Translations under genes and position numbers: made by a program
Notes under the pieces: model-generated
Told to the model about the DNA's origin: nothing
The model's database searches: none
What the model saw: only the letters and a program-made list of their open reading frames with translations
DNA from: CBDDFS01 sp965227255
GTDB taxonomy: Bacteria > Bacteroidota > Bacteroidia > Flavobacteriales_E > Vicingaceae
Reading direction: 5' to 3'
Length of the DNA: 64,000 nucleotides
NCBI GenBank assembly: GCA_965227255.1
Contig: CBDDFS010000002.1
Coordinates: 868,001-932,000, forward strand
Part shown: one piece after another, positions 43,590 through 51,167 of the stretch
How the letters are laid out: the number at the start of each line of letters is the position of its first letter
Position numbering within the stretch: the first letter of the stretch is position 1

Positions 43590-43597
43590 CAAAGGTA
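43590..43597 (-). promoter_or_regulatory. -7 promoter element of the DUF2892 gene
   Basis: Minus-strand TACCTTTG (plus-strand CAAAGGTA) matches TAnnTTTG. Transcription would start near 43586, about 16 bases before the ATG. Confidence 0.7.
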
Positions 43598-43619
43598 GAA
43601 GGTGAATAATGAAAAAACG

Positions 43620-43633
43620 GTGACCCCGGTCAC
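43620..43633. promoter_or_regulatory. Crp/Fnr-type operator GTGA-N6-TCAC
   Basis: GTGACC-CC-GGTCAC is a perfect 6-bp inverted repeat and equals the CRP half-site pair GTGA-N6-TCAC. Its centre is about 33 bp upstream of the -7 box centre, near -40 relative to the predicted start, the class II activator position. The regulator gene ends 3 bp away. Confidence 0.65.
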
Positions 43634-43635
43634 AA

Positions 43636-44259
43636 CTATAGAATTTCTATTCCGTCGTTGCTTTGTTTTATCTTTTTCTCGTTCTCGAGCTTTTTCAGAA
43701 CCCTGCTCACCACTTCTCGTACGGTGCCCAATTCGTTGGCTATTCTTTTGTGAGATATGGAAATAATATTGGTGTCTTTAATTCTGCATTTTTCCACCAG
43801 ATAATCATAAAGTCTTTTGTCCATACGATCAAATAGAACTTCGTTGATCGTCTCAAGCAAGTCTTTATAACGTGTATTGAAAAGATTGAAAAAGAGTCTG
43901 TTGATGTCGGGATATTCCCCCGTAAGTCGATTGACCAGCTCTACAGGCAACAACAATGCCCTGCTGTCTTCCTCCGTTACGGCAAAAATCTTACTGGGTT
44001 CGTTGCGCAGACTGGCCGCAAATGACATGATGCAACTTTCACCCGGTTCAATATAATAGAGAAGTAATTCCCGATCATCATGTCTGGTGAAAACCTTGAT
44101 AAGTCCTGTTGAAACAATGGGGATTACTTTTACATACTGACCTTCCTTCAGGATCTCTGCGCCCTGAGGAACGTCCATGAACTGACCGTTTTCCTCAATT
44201 TCCTTTAGTAATTCTAATTCGAAATGAGGAAACAAGGATTTGATTTCTTCATTTACCAT
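43636..44259 (-). CDS. Crp/Fnr-family transcriptional regulator
   Basis: A 207-residue regulator: cyclic-nucleotide-binding-like beta roll (about 25-115), dimer helix (about 115-140) and winged helix-turn-helix (about 150-205). The sensor part lacks the Fnr cysteines, so it is not an iron-sulfur O2 sensor of the E. coli Fnr kind; the ligand is unknown. The recognition helix reads GTVREVVSRVLKKLE. It aligns without gaps to CRP GCSRETVGRILKMLE, keeping the R-E-x3-R residues that contact GTGA. A GTGA-N6-TCAC site precedes the next gene (DUF2892), its likely target. Confidence 0.93.
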   Translation of the reverse strand: MVNEEIKSLFPHFELELLKEIEENGQFMDVPQGAEILKEGQYVKVIPIVSTGLIKVFTRHDDRELLLYYIEPGESCIMSFAASLRNEPSKIFAVTEEDSRALLLPVELVNRLTGEYPDINRLFFNLFNTRYKDLLETINEVLFDRMDKRLYDYLVEKCRIKDTNIISISHKRIANELGTVREVVSRVLKKLENEKKIKQSNDGIEIL

Positions 44260-44315
44260 GGAGATAAAAATTAAATCAAATCCAAGTTACAATATTATTG
44301 CGAATGGACTTTGTC

Positions 44316-44864
44316 TTAGTCCCAGTAGCAGTATTTCAGCGTGAAATTTCCATTCACGAAGTTGTCATCGTCAGCGAAAGCATCAATTCTCCCGGTTACA
44401 ATCTGGTTAACCGTATCCACTGAAATGATCTCGTATTCACCTTCGGTAGCAATTGTGTTAAGAACAGTTTCACTGGTCCAGGCTACCAGAGTAACCGTAT
44501 TTCCTTCCCATGAAGACCAATCGAATGAAAGTGGATATTTTCCAACCTGAAGTAATTTATTATCATCTCCCAGACCGAAAATAACTTTAGACCTTTCTCC
44601 CGTTAATAAGAAACATGAATCAGCTTGCGCAGTGTCGGCCATTTCAAAGTTGTGTGTATAATCTGCTTCAAAACCTCCTTCAGATGAATGTACTTCACCA
44701 ATCACGTATTGCCATGAATCTCCGTTTATCTTACCCTGCATATCCTGACTTTTGTACTCTACTTTGTACTTTCCTCCACCAGCGGGATTTGATTCATCAT
44801 CTTCTTTGTTACAGGCAATGAATGCTACAGACATCGCCAGAAATAGTAATTTGATCTTTTTCAT
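44316..44864 (-). CDS. Putative lipoprotein, unknown function
   Basis: A 182-residue protein with the lipoprotein signal MKKIKLLFLAMSVAFIACNK (Cys18), an acidic-Gly linker, then a beta-rich domain with GKINGDSWQYVIGEVHSSEG, typical of small Bacteroidota surface lipoproteins that begin with 'INGxxW'. I cannot name a family. It is 56 bp upstream of the Crp/Fnr gene on the same strand; no palindrome of the operator type was seen in front of it. Confidence 0.72.
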   Translation of the reverse strand: MKKIKLLFLAMSVAFIACNKEDDESNPAGGGKYKVEYKSQDMQGKINGDSWQYVIGEVHSSEGGFEADYTHNFEMADTAQADSCFLLTGERSKVIFGLGDDNKLLQVGKYPLSFDWSSWEGNTVTLVAWTSETVLNTIATEGEYEIISVDTVNQIVTGRIDAFADDDNFVNGNFTLKYCYWD

Positions 44865-44976
44865 CTGAATTTTTGAATTTGCTGGCGAAAATAATGATTG
44901 TAATTCATATACTGCAGACTTGGAAAATGCGATATTTAATTAAATGGTCTTTATATAATATCGATTCTTGAAAAGT

Positions 44977-46230
44977 ATGTTTTTGCACAGAAGCCTCATT
45001 TCAATGTTTATCTGCTTCAATATGTTTTGCTTTTCTCAGGGAATTGAGGATGGATTCAAAATATCAAGGCAAACAATATCATATCAGGAAGAAATAAACG
45101 GAGTAGAGTTCTACCGAAAACTAGAACCTAGATCTTTATCTATCGGACCAGATGGATCATTTTACATCGGTTGCGATTTTTCAGATCCTTTCGATTTGGA
45201 TCTTGACGGATCAGACTTTTCTTATGAAGAACATATAAGCAGTGGTATTCTATATAAATTGAATTCCTCAAGGGAATTATTATGGGGTAAAATTTACAAT
45301 GATGACCCAATTGCCTTCGTTCATTGTCTGCAAAATGGAGATGTCATATTAGTTGGGGAAAATATAAGTATGGAGTGGTTTTGGGTGAGAAGAGTGGATG
45401 AAAATGGAAATGAAATCTCTGCAAAGCGCATTAAGCGAAAAGGTCAAATAAGAGTTAGAAGTTGCACTGTGAATGGTGATGATGAGCTAATTGTAAGTCT
45501 TGAAGCCGATAGAAAAGTGTTTATTCAACGATATAAGAAGTCAATTTGGATGGACCACGGAGGATTTGCGTTCTTTCAATACGCGGAGATGCAGGATCTC
45601 TATTTATGTCGAATGAATACCAATGGAAGAATTCTGAACTACAAGCCAATCTTTAAAGAACGAAATTATATTGCCTGGGGAGATGAGCTTTATCCTTTTC
45701 ATGATAACGTTTATACCCCTGTTTTTTATGAAGGTGGTCATAAAACAAATGATGTTTGGGAAAGAAAAGAGGGAGAAATCCTTCTTCAATTGAAGAAGAA
45801 TGGAAGACTTCTACATAAACATGAGCTTACGGAATATCCCTCTGCTTTGATCACCGATTCAAATATTTTCATTTCAAAGGATACGACCAATGAAATAAGG
45901 ATCAATCGTTTTGACTCTGAAATATCGGAATTGAAGAGTATTTCTTTGCCGGCCGGCTATGAAGCCATGTGGCTGGAAAAATCAAGAAAATATAATGATC
46001 GCTATTACATTTTAGGAACCCATAATCATAATCTCGGCATTTCAATGATCGTTTTAAGCAATGATTTCGAAATAGAAAGCATTTGGCACAACGAATCGAA
46101 TAGATGCTCACCGGCCGATATGCAAATAGATGCACAGGGGAATATATTTATCCTTGGACAAACTCACGAAAAGATTGTGGATTCGTATAGATATAAAATC
46201 GAACTGATTAAGTTTTCTCCCAAAAAATAA
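44977..46230 (+). CDS. Secreted propeller-like protein, unknown function
   Basis: A 417-residue exported protein starting at ATG 44977; the in-frame TTG at 44968 is less likely. The signal peptide is MFLHRSLISMFICFNMFCFS-Q. The mature part shows repeats of the SBBP/propeller kind: LSIGPDGSFYIGCDFSDPFD, HCLQNGDVILVGENIS, VNGDDELIVSLEAD, DAQGNIFILGQTHEK. No T9SS tail and no catalytic motif. The gene ends at the repeat-rich region that precedes the GIY-YIG cassette. Confidence 0.72.
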   Translation: MFLHRSLISMFICFNMFCFSQGIEDGFKISRQTISYQEEINGVEFYRKLEPRSLSIGPDGSFYIGCDFSDPFDLDLDGSDFSYEEHISSGILYKLNSSRELLWGKIYNDDPIAFVHCLQNGDVILVGENISMEWFWVRRVDENGNEISAKRIKRKGQIRVRSCTVNGDDELIVSLEADRKVFIQRYKKSIWMDHGGFAFFQYAEMQDLYLCRMNTNGRILNYKPIFKERNYIAWGDELYPFHDNVYTPVFYEGGHKTNDVWERKEGEILLQLKKNGRLLHKHELTEYPSALITDSNIFISKDTTNEIRINRFDSEISELKSISLPAGYEAMWLEKSRKYNDRYYILGTHNHNLGISMIVLSNDFEIESIWHNESNRCSPADMQIDAQGNIFILGQTHEKIVDSYRYKIELIKFSPKK

Positions 46231-46263
46231 TCTTTCAAGTAAGATCAACCAGGTATAAGAACT

Positions 46264-46302
46264 TCTGGAATCTAGAATCTGGAATCTGGAATCAGGAATC
46301 TG
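46264..46302 (+). repeat. GGAATCT-type short tandem repeat
   Basis: Five to six imperfect copies of (C)TGGAATC/TAGAATC in a row, starting 34 bp after the stop of the upstream gene. Confidence 0.8.
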
Positions 46303-46428
46303 CCCCCTGCAGCCAGGATTGGCTCGCTTTGCTCGCCTGGCCTGAGTGGAATGCTTGAACAAAGAAAACCCGCGTGCTTTGCAATGTTCCTTAATTGTCA
46401 GTTCGAGCCTGCCTACGGTAAGTAGGTG

Positions 46429-46445
46429 TTCCGACGAAGTCGGAA
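46429..46445. repeat. Small palindrome within a dispersed-repeat-like block
   Basis: TTCCGAC-GAA-GTCGGAA is a perfect 7-bp hairpin. It is flanked by CAGTTCGAG on the left and ATCGAGAACAG on the right, an arrangement I associate with dispersed palindromic repeats of flavobacteria; only this copy is seen in the window. Confidence 0.6.
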
Positions 46446-46567
46446 TGAATCGAGAACAGTTAGAACACCCAAAACAACAAACATCTTATTACATCGGACA
46501 TTTTACATCAGGGACAGGATTATCTCGCTCAACTTCGTTTCGCTCGATGGGCCTTGGGGGTAGCTTA

Positions 46568-46681
46568 ACAAAGAAAAACCCTCACTTCGTTCGGTATTTT
46601 TTTATTTCCTTTTCTGTCCTCGAGCAAGCTCGGTCCAGTTCAGGAAATAAAAAAACCCGCCTCGCGACGGGTTTTCTTTGT
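46568..46681. repeat. Extended imperfect inverted repeat, about 55 bp per arm
   Basis: The left arm (46568-46624, plus) and the right arm (46681-46627, minus) share the order ACAAAGAAAA-CCC, short hairpin, TTTTTTTATTTCCT, CTG, CGAGC. The centre is CGAGC-AA-GCTCG. TTTTTTTATTTCCT and its complement are perfect over 14 bp. The right arm includes the terminator behind the tRNA remnant, so two copies of a tRNA 3' flank meet head to head. Confidence 0.7.
46652..46675 (-). terminator. Terminator after the GIY-YIG gene and tRNA remnant
   Basis: AAAACCCG (46652-46659) pairs with CGGGTTTT (46668-46675); on the minus strand it is followed by a T run and TATTTCC. The tRNA-fMet gene has a separate hairpin in the same relative place. 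Confidence 0.82.
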
Positions 46682-46706
46682 AGCGGGGACAGGACTCGAA
46701 CCTGTG
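46672..46706. repeat. 35-bp direct repeat of the tRNA-fMet 3' end, copy next to the remnant
   Basis: Identical to 47015-47049. It covers the T arm, the 3' acceptor strand and nine bases of 3' flank of tRNA-fMet. The two copies are 343 bp apart, start to start, and bound the GIY-YIG gene. Confidence 0.92.
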
Positions 46707-46734
46707 TCCGCCTCAGGCGGATAAGAGCCCGACC
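46681..46734 (-). pseudogene. Truncated tRNA-fMet remnant (3' half)
   Basis: Read on the minus strand it begins with GTCGGGCTC, identical to base 26 through the anticodon loop start of the intact tRNA. It continues with TTA, then TCCGCC-TGA-GGCGGA in place of the 3' anticodon strand, and ends with the T arm and acceptor 3' strand in perfect form. The 5' acceptor strand and D arm are missing; the GIY-YIG stop codon takes their place. It cannot form a cloverleaf. Confidence 0.85.
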
Positions 46735-46986
46735 TTAATAATGTGGGAGAACTTCAGATCGTAACCATTCTCTTCCTTTACCAGATTTTAGGTTTTTTTC
46801 TCTCTTTAATGCTTCTTTCCTAACATCGAAGAATTCGACATAAACAACATGCCACGGTCTGTATCTTTTGGTGAAGCCTTTTTTTGAGAGAGAATTATGA
46901 GAATGGAATCTTGCGACGAGGTTTGAGGTTTCACCAATGTACAGTCGATCAGATGATTTAGAATATAAGACGTAGACACAATACAT
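46735..46986 (-). CDS. GIY-YIG nuclease-family protein in a tRNA-bounded cassette
   Basis: An 83-residue single-domain GIY-YIG protein: MYCVYVLYSKSSDRLYIGET carries the two half motifs (V-Y-V and Y-I-G), Arg26 (NLVARFHSHN) and Glu58 (RKEALKREKNLKSGKGREWL) are the expected catalytic residues. Small proteins like this are frequent in Bacteroidota and are usually named UPF0213/YhbQ-like or 'excinuclease subunit C-like'. It has no DNA-recognition domain of its own. On the same strand it follows tRNA-fMet and its terminator and ends at the first base of a tRNA remnant, so that a 35-bp direct repeat encloses it. This suggests a mobile cassette, an inference. Confidence 0.92.
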   Translation of the reverse strand: MYCVYVLYSKSSDRLYIGETSNLVARFHSHNSLSKKGFTKRYRPWHVVYVEFFDVRKEALKREKNLKSGKGREWLRSEVLPHY

Positions 46987-46994
46987 AAAATAAA

Positions 46995-47014
46995 AAAAGC
47001 CGTCAACCGACGGC

Positions 47015-47018
<4 letters not shown>
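46995..47018 (-). terminator. Terminator of tRNA-fMet
   Basis: AAAAGCCGTC (46995-47004) pairs perfectly with GACGGCTTTT (47009-47018) around AACC; on the minus strand it is followed by seven T residues. Confidence 0.9.
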
Positions 47019-47096
<78 letters not shown>

Positions 47097-47133
47097 ATAT
47101 ATCTTAGAATATTGCTTTCAAATTTTGGGATGG

Positions 47134-47164
47134 CAAATATAGCACTTGTGCCACTTCTGGGCAA
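47134..47164 (-). promoter_or_regulatory. Promoter of tRNA-fMet
   Basis: On the minus strand TTG (47162-47164) and TATATTTG (47134-47141) are 20 bp apart and match the Bacteroidota -33 and -7 elements. The tRNA starts about 31 bases after the predicted transcription start. Confidence 0.7.
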
Positions 47165-47281
47165 GTGAAATACAAAATTTATTATTACCGCTGATCAAGG
47201 ATGAGAATATATCATTCCTTGTGCAGGAAAAGGAGCTATTTAAATTTAGATTATTACTTCCTTTGCAAAATATTAATTGCC

Positions 47282-48163
47282 ATGACTCACAAGGCCGGAT
47301 TTGTTAACATAATTGGTTTTCCTAATGCTGGGAAATCTACACTGCTCAATGAGTTGCTTGGAGAGCAATTGTCAATAGTAACTGATAAAGAACAAACGAC
47401 CCGACATCGAATTCTGGGCATGTTAAATGAGCCTGATTACCAGATCATATTTTCAGACACGCCGGGAATACTCAAGCCAAAGTATAAGCTTCAGGAATCG
47501 ATGATGAATGCCGTGAACAGCGTTTTTGCTGATGCCGATCACATTTTGCTTATGATCGATCTTTCGAATTTGCGCGAGTTTGATGAGGAGATCATGAAAA
47601 GGATTACTTCGAAACAAAGTAAAGTAAGTGTTCTGTTAAACAAGCTGGATCTTTCAAACCAGGAAAAAGCCCTTGACCAATTCAATTATTGGAAGAAATT
47701 ACTTCCTAAAAGTGAAATCTTTATCATTTCGGCTTTGCACAAACACGGTGTAGTGGAGCTACTTGATCATATTATTGGGCAATTGCCTGAATCTCCTCCT
47801 TATTATCCCAAGGATCAGTTGACGGATAAATCCGAAAGATTTGTTGTTTCTGAAATGATAAGGAAACAGATATTTCAAAATACAAGTCAGGAAATACCTT
47901 ATTCGACCGAGATAGTGGTCTATTCTTTTAAGGAATCAGAAGACATCATTCGTATATCTTGCAATATCTTTGTCGAGCGTGATTCTCAAAAGAATATCAT
48001 CATCGGAAGCGGAGGTAAGATGATAAAGAGAATCGGTACAGAAGCTCGAAAAGAAATAGAGAGATTTTTTGCGAAACAGGTATTCCTGGATCTATTTGTG
48101 AAAGTCGACAAGGACTGGAGGTCTAGAGAGGATAAATTGAAGAAATACGGTTATATAAACTGA
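47282..48163 (+). CDS. era: GTPase Era
   Basis: A 293-residue GTPase for 30S assembly and 16S rRNA 3'-end processing. Start ATG 47282 is chosen since MTHKAGFVNIIGFPNAGKST is the normal Era N-terminus; an ATG at 47201 gives 27 unlikely extra residues. Motifs: G1 GFPNAGKST, G3 DTPGI, G4 NKLD, and the C-terminal KH domain with IIIGSGGKMIKRIG. It is followed after 1 bp by der, a common pair in Bacteroidota. Confidence 0.97.
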   Translation: MTHKAGFVNIIGFPNAGKSTLLNELLGEQLSIVTDKEQTTRHRILGMLNEPDYQIIFSDTPGILKPKYKLQESMMNAVNSVFADADHILLMIDLSNLREFDEEIMKRITSKQSKVSVLLNKLDLSNQEKALDQFNYWKKLLPKSEIFIISALHKHGVVELLDHIIGQLPESPPYYPKDQLTDKSERFVVSEMIRKQIFQNTSQEIPYSTEIVVYSFKESEDIIRISCNIFVERDSQKNIIIGSGGKMIKRIGTEARKEIERFFAKQVFLDLFVKVDKDWRSREDKLKKYGYIN

Positions 48164-48164
48164 T

Positions 48165-49466
48165 ATGGGAAATATTGTAGCCATTGTGGGAAGACCCAAT
48201 GTTGGGAAATCAACCTTGTTCAACCGACTTACAGAAAGTAAGGAAGCCATTGTGGATGAAATGAGCGGTGTAACCCGCGACAGACTTTATGGAAAATCGA
48301 ACTGGGGAGGCAAGGATTTTTCGGTCATTGATACCGGAGGATACGTAAAGGGCTCTGATGATATTTTCGAAGAAGAGATCCGGAAACAGGTTGTTATTGC
48401 AATTGAAGAGGCAGATGTGATCATTTTTGTTGTAGACGTGGTTGTGGGAATTACCGATTTAGATGAAGTGGTGGCCGATCTGTTGAGGAAAGTGAACAAA
48501 CCTGTATTCGTTGTTTCGAATAAGGTTGATAACAATGCTAGATTGCTTGCTTCAAGTGAATTCTATGGCCTGGGACTTGGTGATGTGCATTCCATTTCAG
48601 CCATCAATGGTTCTGGAACGGGCGATCTTTTAGATGCCCTCATTCAAAAGCTTTCAGACAAAGAAGATGAGGAATTGGATCTTCCGAAGATCACGGTTGC
48701 CGGTCGACCTAATGTTGGAAAATCTTCTTTTATCAATGCTCTTCTTGGAGAAGAAAGGAACATAGTTACTCCCATAGCAGGAACTACAAGAGATGCCATT
48801 GGTACTCGATATAGTGCTTTCGGATTTGATTTCATAATGGTTGATACCGCCGGTTTGAGGAAAAAAGGTAAGGTCCACGAGGATCTGGAATTCTACTCCG
48901 TTCTTCGATCCATTCGTGCCATTGAAAAATCAGATGTGGTGTTGATCATGGTGGATGCAAAAGAGGGTTTGCAGGCTCAGGACATGAACATTGTACATAT
49001 CGCTCAAAAAAATAAAAAGGGAATAGTAGTTCTGGTCAATAAATGGGATCTGATAGAGAAAACGACCAATACAACGAAAGAATTTGAAGAACGAATTAAA
49101 AAGAAACTTGCGCCATTTAATGATGTACCCATTCTATTTATTTCAGTGCATGAGAAGAAAAGGGTATTAAAGGCTCTTGAAAAAGCGCTGGAAGTGTATC
49201 AAAACCTGAAAACAAAAATCCCAACAAGAAAATTGAATGACACACTTCTTCCGCTCATTCAAAAAAATCCACCTCCTTCAACAAAAGGAAAATACATTAA
49301 GATCAAATACATTACCCAATTACCCAGTCGGGCTCCGGCTTTTGCCTTCTTTTGTAACCTGCCTCAATACGTAAAAGAACCTTATAAACGTTTTTTGGAG
49401 AACCAAGTCCGTGAAAATTATAACTTTACAGGCGTACCGATAAGTATTTTCATGCGTAAGAAATGA
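48165..49466 (+). CDS. der: GTPase Der (EngA)
   Basis: A 433-residue protein with two GTPase domains: G1 GRPNVGKST near residue 8 and again AGRPNVGKSS near 182, NKVD and NKWD as G4 motifs, then a C-terminal KH-like domain (about 350-433). It acts in 50S ribosome assembly. It starts 1 bp after era ends and its stop overlaps the next start codon (ATGA at 49463), so the three genes form one transcript. Confidence 0.97.
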   Translation: MGNIVAIVGRPNVGKSTLFNRLTESKEAIVDEMSGVTRDRLYGKSNWGGKDFSVIDTGGYVKGSDDIFEEEIRKQVVIAIEEADVIIFVVDVVVGITDLDEVVADLLRKVNKPVFVVSNKVDNNARLLASSEFYGLGLGDVHSISAINGSGTGDLLDALIQKLSDKEDEELDLPKITVAGRPNVGKSSFINALLGEERNIVTPIAGTTRDAIGTRYSAFGFDFIMVDTAGLRKKGKVHEDLEFYSVLRSIRAIEKSDVVLIMVDAKEGLQAQDMNIVHIAQKNKKGIVVLVNKWDLIEKTTNTTKEFEERIKKKLAPFNDVPILFISVHEKKRVLKALEKALEVYQNLKTKIPTRKLNDTLLPLIQKNPPPSTKGKYIKIKYITQLPSRAPAFAFFCNLPQYVKEPYKRFLENQVRENYNFTGVPISIFMRKK

Positions 49467-49981
49467 AAAAGGCAGGGCTTAAAATCCTGCTCTCTCTGAT
49501 TATCCTGGCACTCCAAGGCAAAGTGGTCGCTCAAAGCAGCGAGGTGAAATCCATTTATCTGTTCCCAAACAATTTTTATGAAGAGTCTACAACCAACCTC
49601 AATGAGGTAAGGCTTATATGGAATTCAGAACCGGAGCAACACAGATTTGATGATTGCAGTGAAGAGCTGAGAAAAATTCTTGATAAAAAGAATCTTCTTA
49701 AGATGATGAACGATCCTGTTAAAGAGGTTCCTCCTCCACAGGGGTATAATTATCGATTGTATTGCATTATTACTTATTCCATGGGTGTGAATGTTTACGA
49801 GGACACAACGAATATTTACATAGGATTCAGTCCGCAGAATTACATGACCATGGAATTCATGAATGAGAAAAAGGTACTGGAAACCGATTACAATTTTCTG
49901 CTTGAGCTGAATGAATTGATCAGTGATAAATACGTTCGTAAATCAGTGAAGAAGAAGATCACTGAATGGAAGCAGAACTGA
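49463..49981 (+). CDS. Secreted or periplasmic protein, unknown function
   Basis: A 172-residue exported protein with the signal peptide MKKAGLKILLSLIILALQGK-VVAQ. The mature part is alpha/beta with no motif I recognise. It overlaps der by 4 bp, which suggests translational coupling to a ribosome-assembly GTPase gene, although an exported protein has no obvious link to that role. The stop lies 4 bp from the stop of the convergent hflX gene. Confidence 0.75.
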   Translation: MKKAGLKILLSLIILALQGKVVAQSSEVKSIYLFPNNFYEESTTNLNEVRLIWNSEPEQHRFDDCSEELRKILDKKNLLKMMNDPVKEVPPPQGYNYRLYCIITYSMGVNVYEDTTNIYIGFSPQNYMTMEFMNEKKVLETDYNFLLELNELISDKYVRKSVKKKITEWKQN

Positions 49982-49985
49982 ATTC

Positions 49986-51158
49986 CTAATACAACATCTG
50001 ATGCGGATAAATCTGCAGATGTCGATTTCTGATATTGTTGTAAAGCAGATCCTTTAATTCTTCCATATTTTCTCCGGTTAGAACCGATACAAAGGCGCAC
50101 GGACTGTGCTCTTCTTCAACCCACCATTTCTTAAAATCTGCCAACGTCATTTTCTCGTCTTCCTCGTTTTCGGGTCCTTCGAAAGCATCAATTTTGTTAA
50201 AAACGGTGATCAAAGGTTTATCACCCGAGTCCAGATCAGCAAGTGTTGCCTTTACAGTTTCCATCTGCTCAAAAAAGTTAGGATGGGAAACGTCTACCAC
50301 GTGAACCAGAACATCCGATTCCCTTACCTCATCAAGTGTGGATTTAAATGATTCGATAAGGTGATGAGGTAGTTTTCTAATGAAACCAACCGTGTCGGAT
50401 AAGAGAAATGGAAGGTTTTTAATTACTACTTTTCGAACCGTTGTGTCAAGTGTGGCAAATAACTTGTTTTCCGCAAAAACATCGGAATCGGTGAGATGAT
50501 TCATCAAAGTTGATTTACCTACATTGGTATAACCAATCAAAGCCACTCTGATCATTCCACGTCGTCCCTTTCTTTGCGTAGCTTTCTGCTTGTCTATCTT
50601 TTCTAATTTCTTTCTGAGCAAAGCAATCTTATCTCGAATGATCCTTCTGTCAGTCTCAATTTCAGTTTCACCAGGACCTCTTAATCCAATACCACCTTTT
50701 TGTCTTTCGAGGTGAGTCCACATTCTTGTCAAGCGAGGAAGCAAATATTGATATTGGGCAAGTTCAACCTGGGTCTTTGCATGGGCTGTTCTTGCTCGCT
50801 TCGCAAAAATGTCGAGAATTAAGTTACTCCTATCCAGAATTTTTTTCTTGAGATACTTTTCGATATTTCTGAGTTGAGAGGGACTCAATTCATCATCGAA
50901 AATGATCATGTCCACTTTCTCCTCCTTGACGAATTCCTGGATCTCATCAAGTTTTCCGCTCCCAACAAATGATTTGGTATTCGGTGTGTCAAGTTTCTGG
51001 GTAAATCTTTTTATAACCTGAGCTCCGGCCGTCTGTGCAAGAAATTCAAGTTCATCGAGGTATTCAGTGACCTGCTCTTCCGATACACCCGGAAGGATTA
51101 GACCTACAATTACGGCCTTTTCCGGTTCTTTATCTCTGACGATCTGAAATTGTGTCAA
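49986..51158 (-). CDS. hflX: GTPase HflX
   Basis: A 390-residue ribosome-associated GTPase that splits stalled 70S ribosomes. The N-terminal HflX domain (about 15-185) contains DELSPSQLRNIEKYL and the glycine-rich linker GGIGLRGPGETEIETDRR. The G domain follows with G1 GYTNVGKST and LDTTVRKV, G3 DTVGFI and G4 NKID. It is 9 bp downstream of a four-helix membrane protein gene on the same strand. Confidence 0.96.
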   Translation of the reverse strand: MTQFQIVRDKEPEKAVIVGLILPGVSEEQVTEYLDELEFLAQTAGAQVIKRFTQKLDTPNTKSFVGSGKLDEIQEFVKEEKVDMIIFDDELSPSQLRNIEKYLKKKILDRSNLILDIFAKRARTAHAKTQVELAQYQYLLPRLTRMWTHLERQKGGIGLRGPGETEIETDRRIIRDKIALLRKKLEKIDKQKATQRKGRRGMIRVALIGYTNVGKSTLMNHLTDSDVFAENKLFATLDTTVRKVVIKNLPFLLSDTVGFIRKLPHHLIESFKSTLDEVRESDVLVHVVDVSHPNFFEQMETVKATLADLDSGDKPLITVFNKIDAFEGPENEEDEKMTLADFKKWWVEEEHSPCAFVSVLTGENMEELKDLLYNNIRNRHLQIYPHQMLY

Positions 51159-51167
51159 GCTCTTGTA

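Larger units (their letters stand above)
46231..46680. other. Repeat-rich non-coding region downstream of the GIY-YIG cassette
   Basis: These 450 bp hold no credible gene; longer frames across it read through palindromes and tRNA-derived sequence. From left to right: a GGAATCT tandem repeat (46264-46302), a block of GC-rich palindromes (46303-46350), a copy of ACAAAGAAAACCC (46359-46371), palindromes CCTAC/GTAGG and TTCCGAC-GAA-GTCGGAA (46429-46445), a second ACAAAGAAAAACCC (46568-46581), then the long inverted repeat and terminator that end at the tRNA remnant. Confidence 0.75.

Noticed and set aside
46346..46738. A 130-codon plus-strand ORF across the repeat region
   Set aside because: It reads through palindromes, the long inverted repeat and antisense tRNA sequence; its end (GDRTRTCVRLRR) is a known type of false translation of tRNA-derived DNA.
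49888..50100. Short ORF between the convergent genes next to hflX
   Set aside because: It overlaps the ends of two well-supported genes in the wrong frame and shows no coding character.
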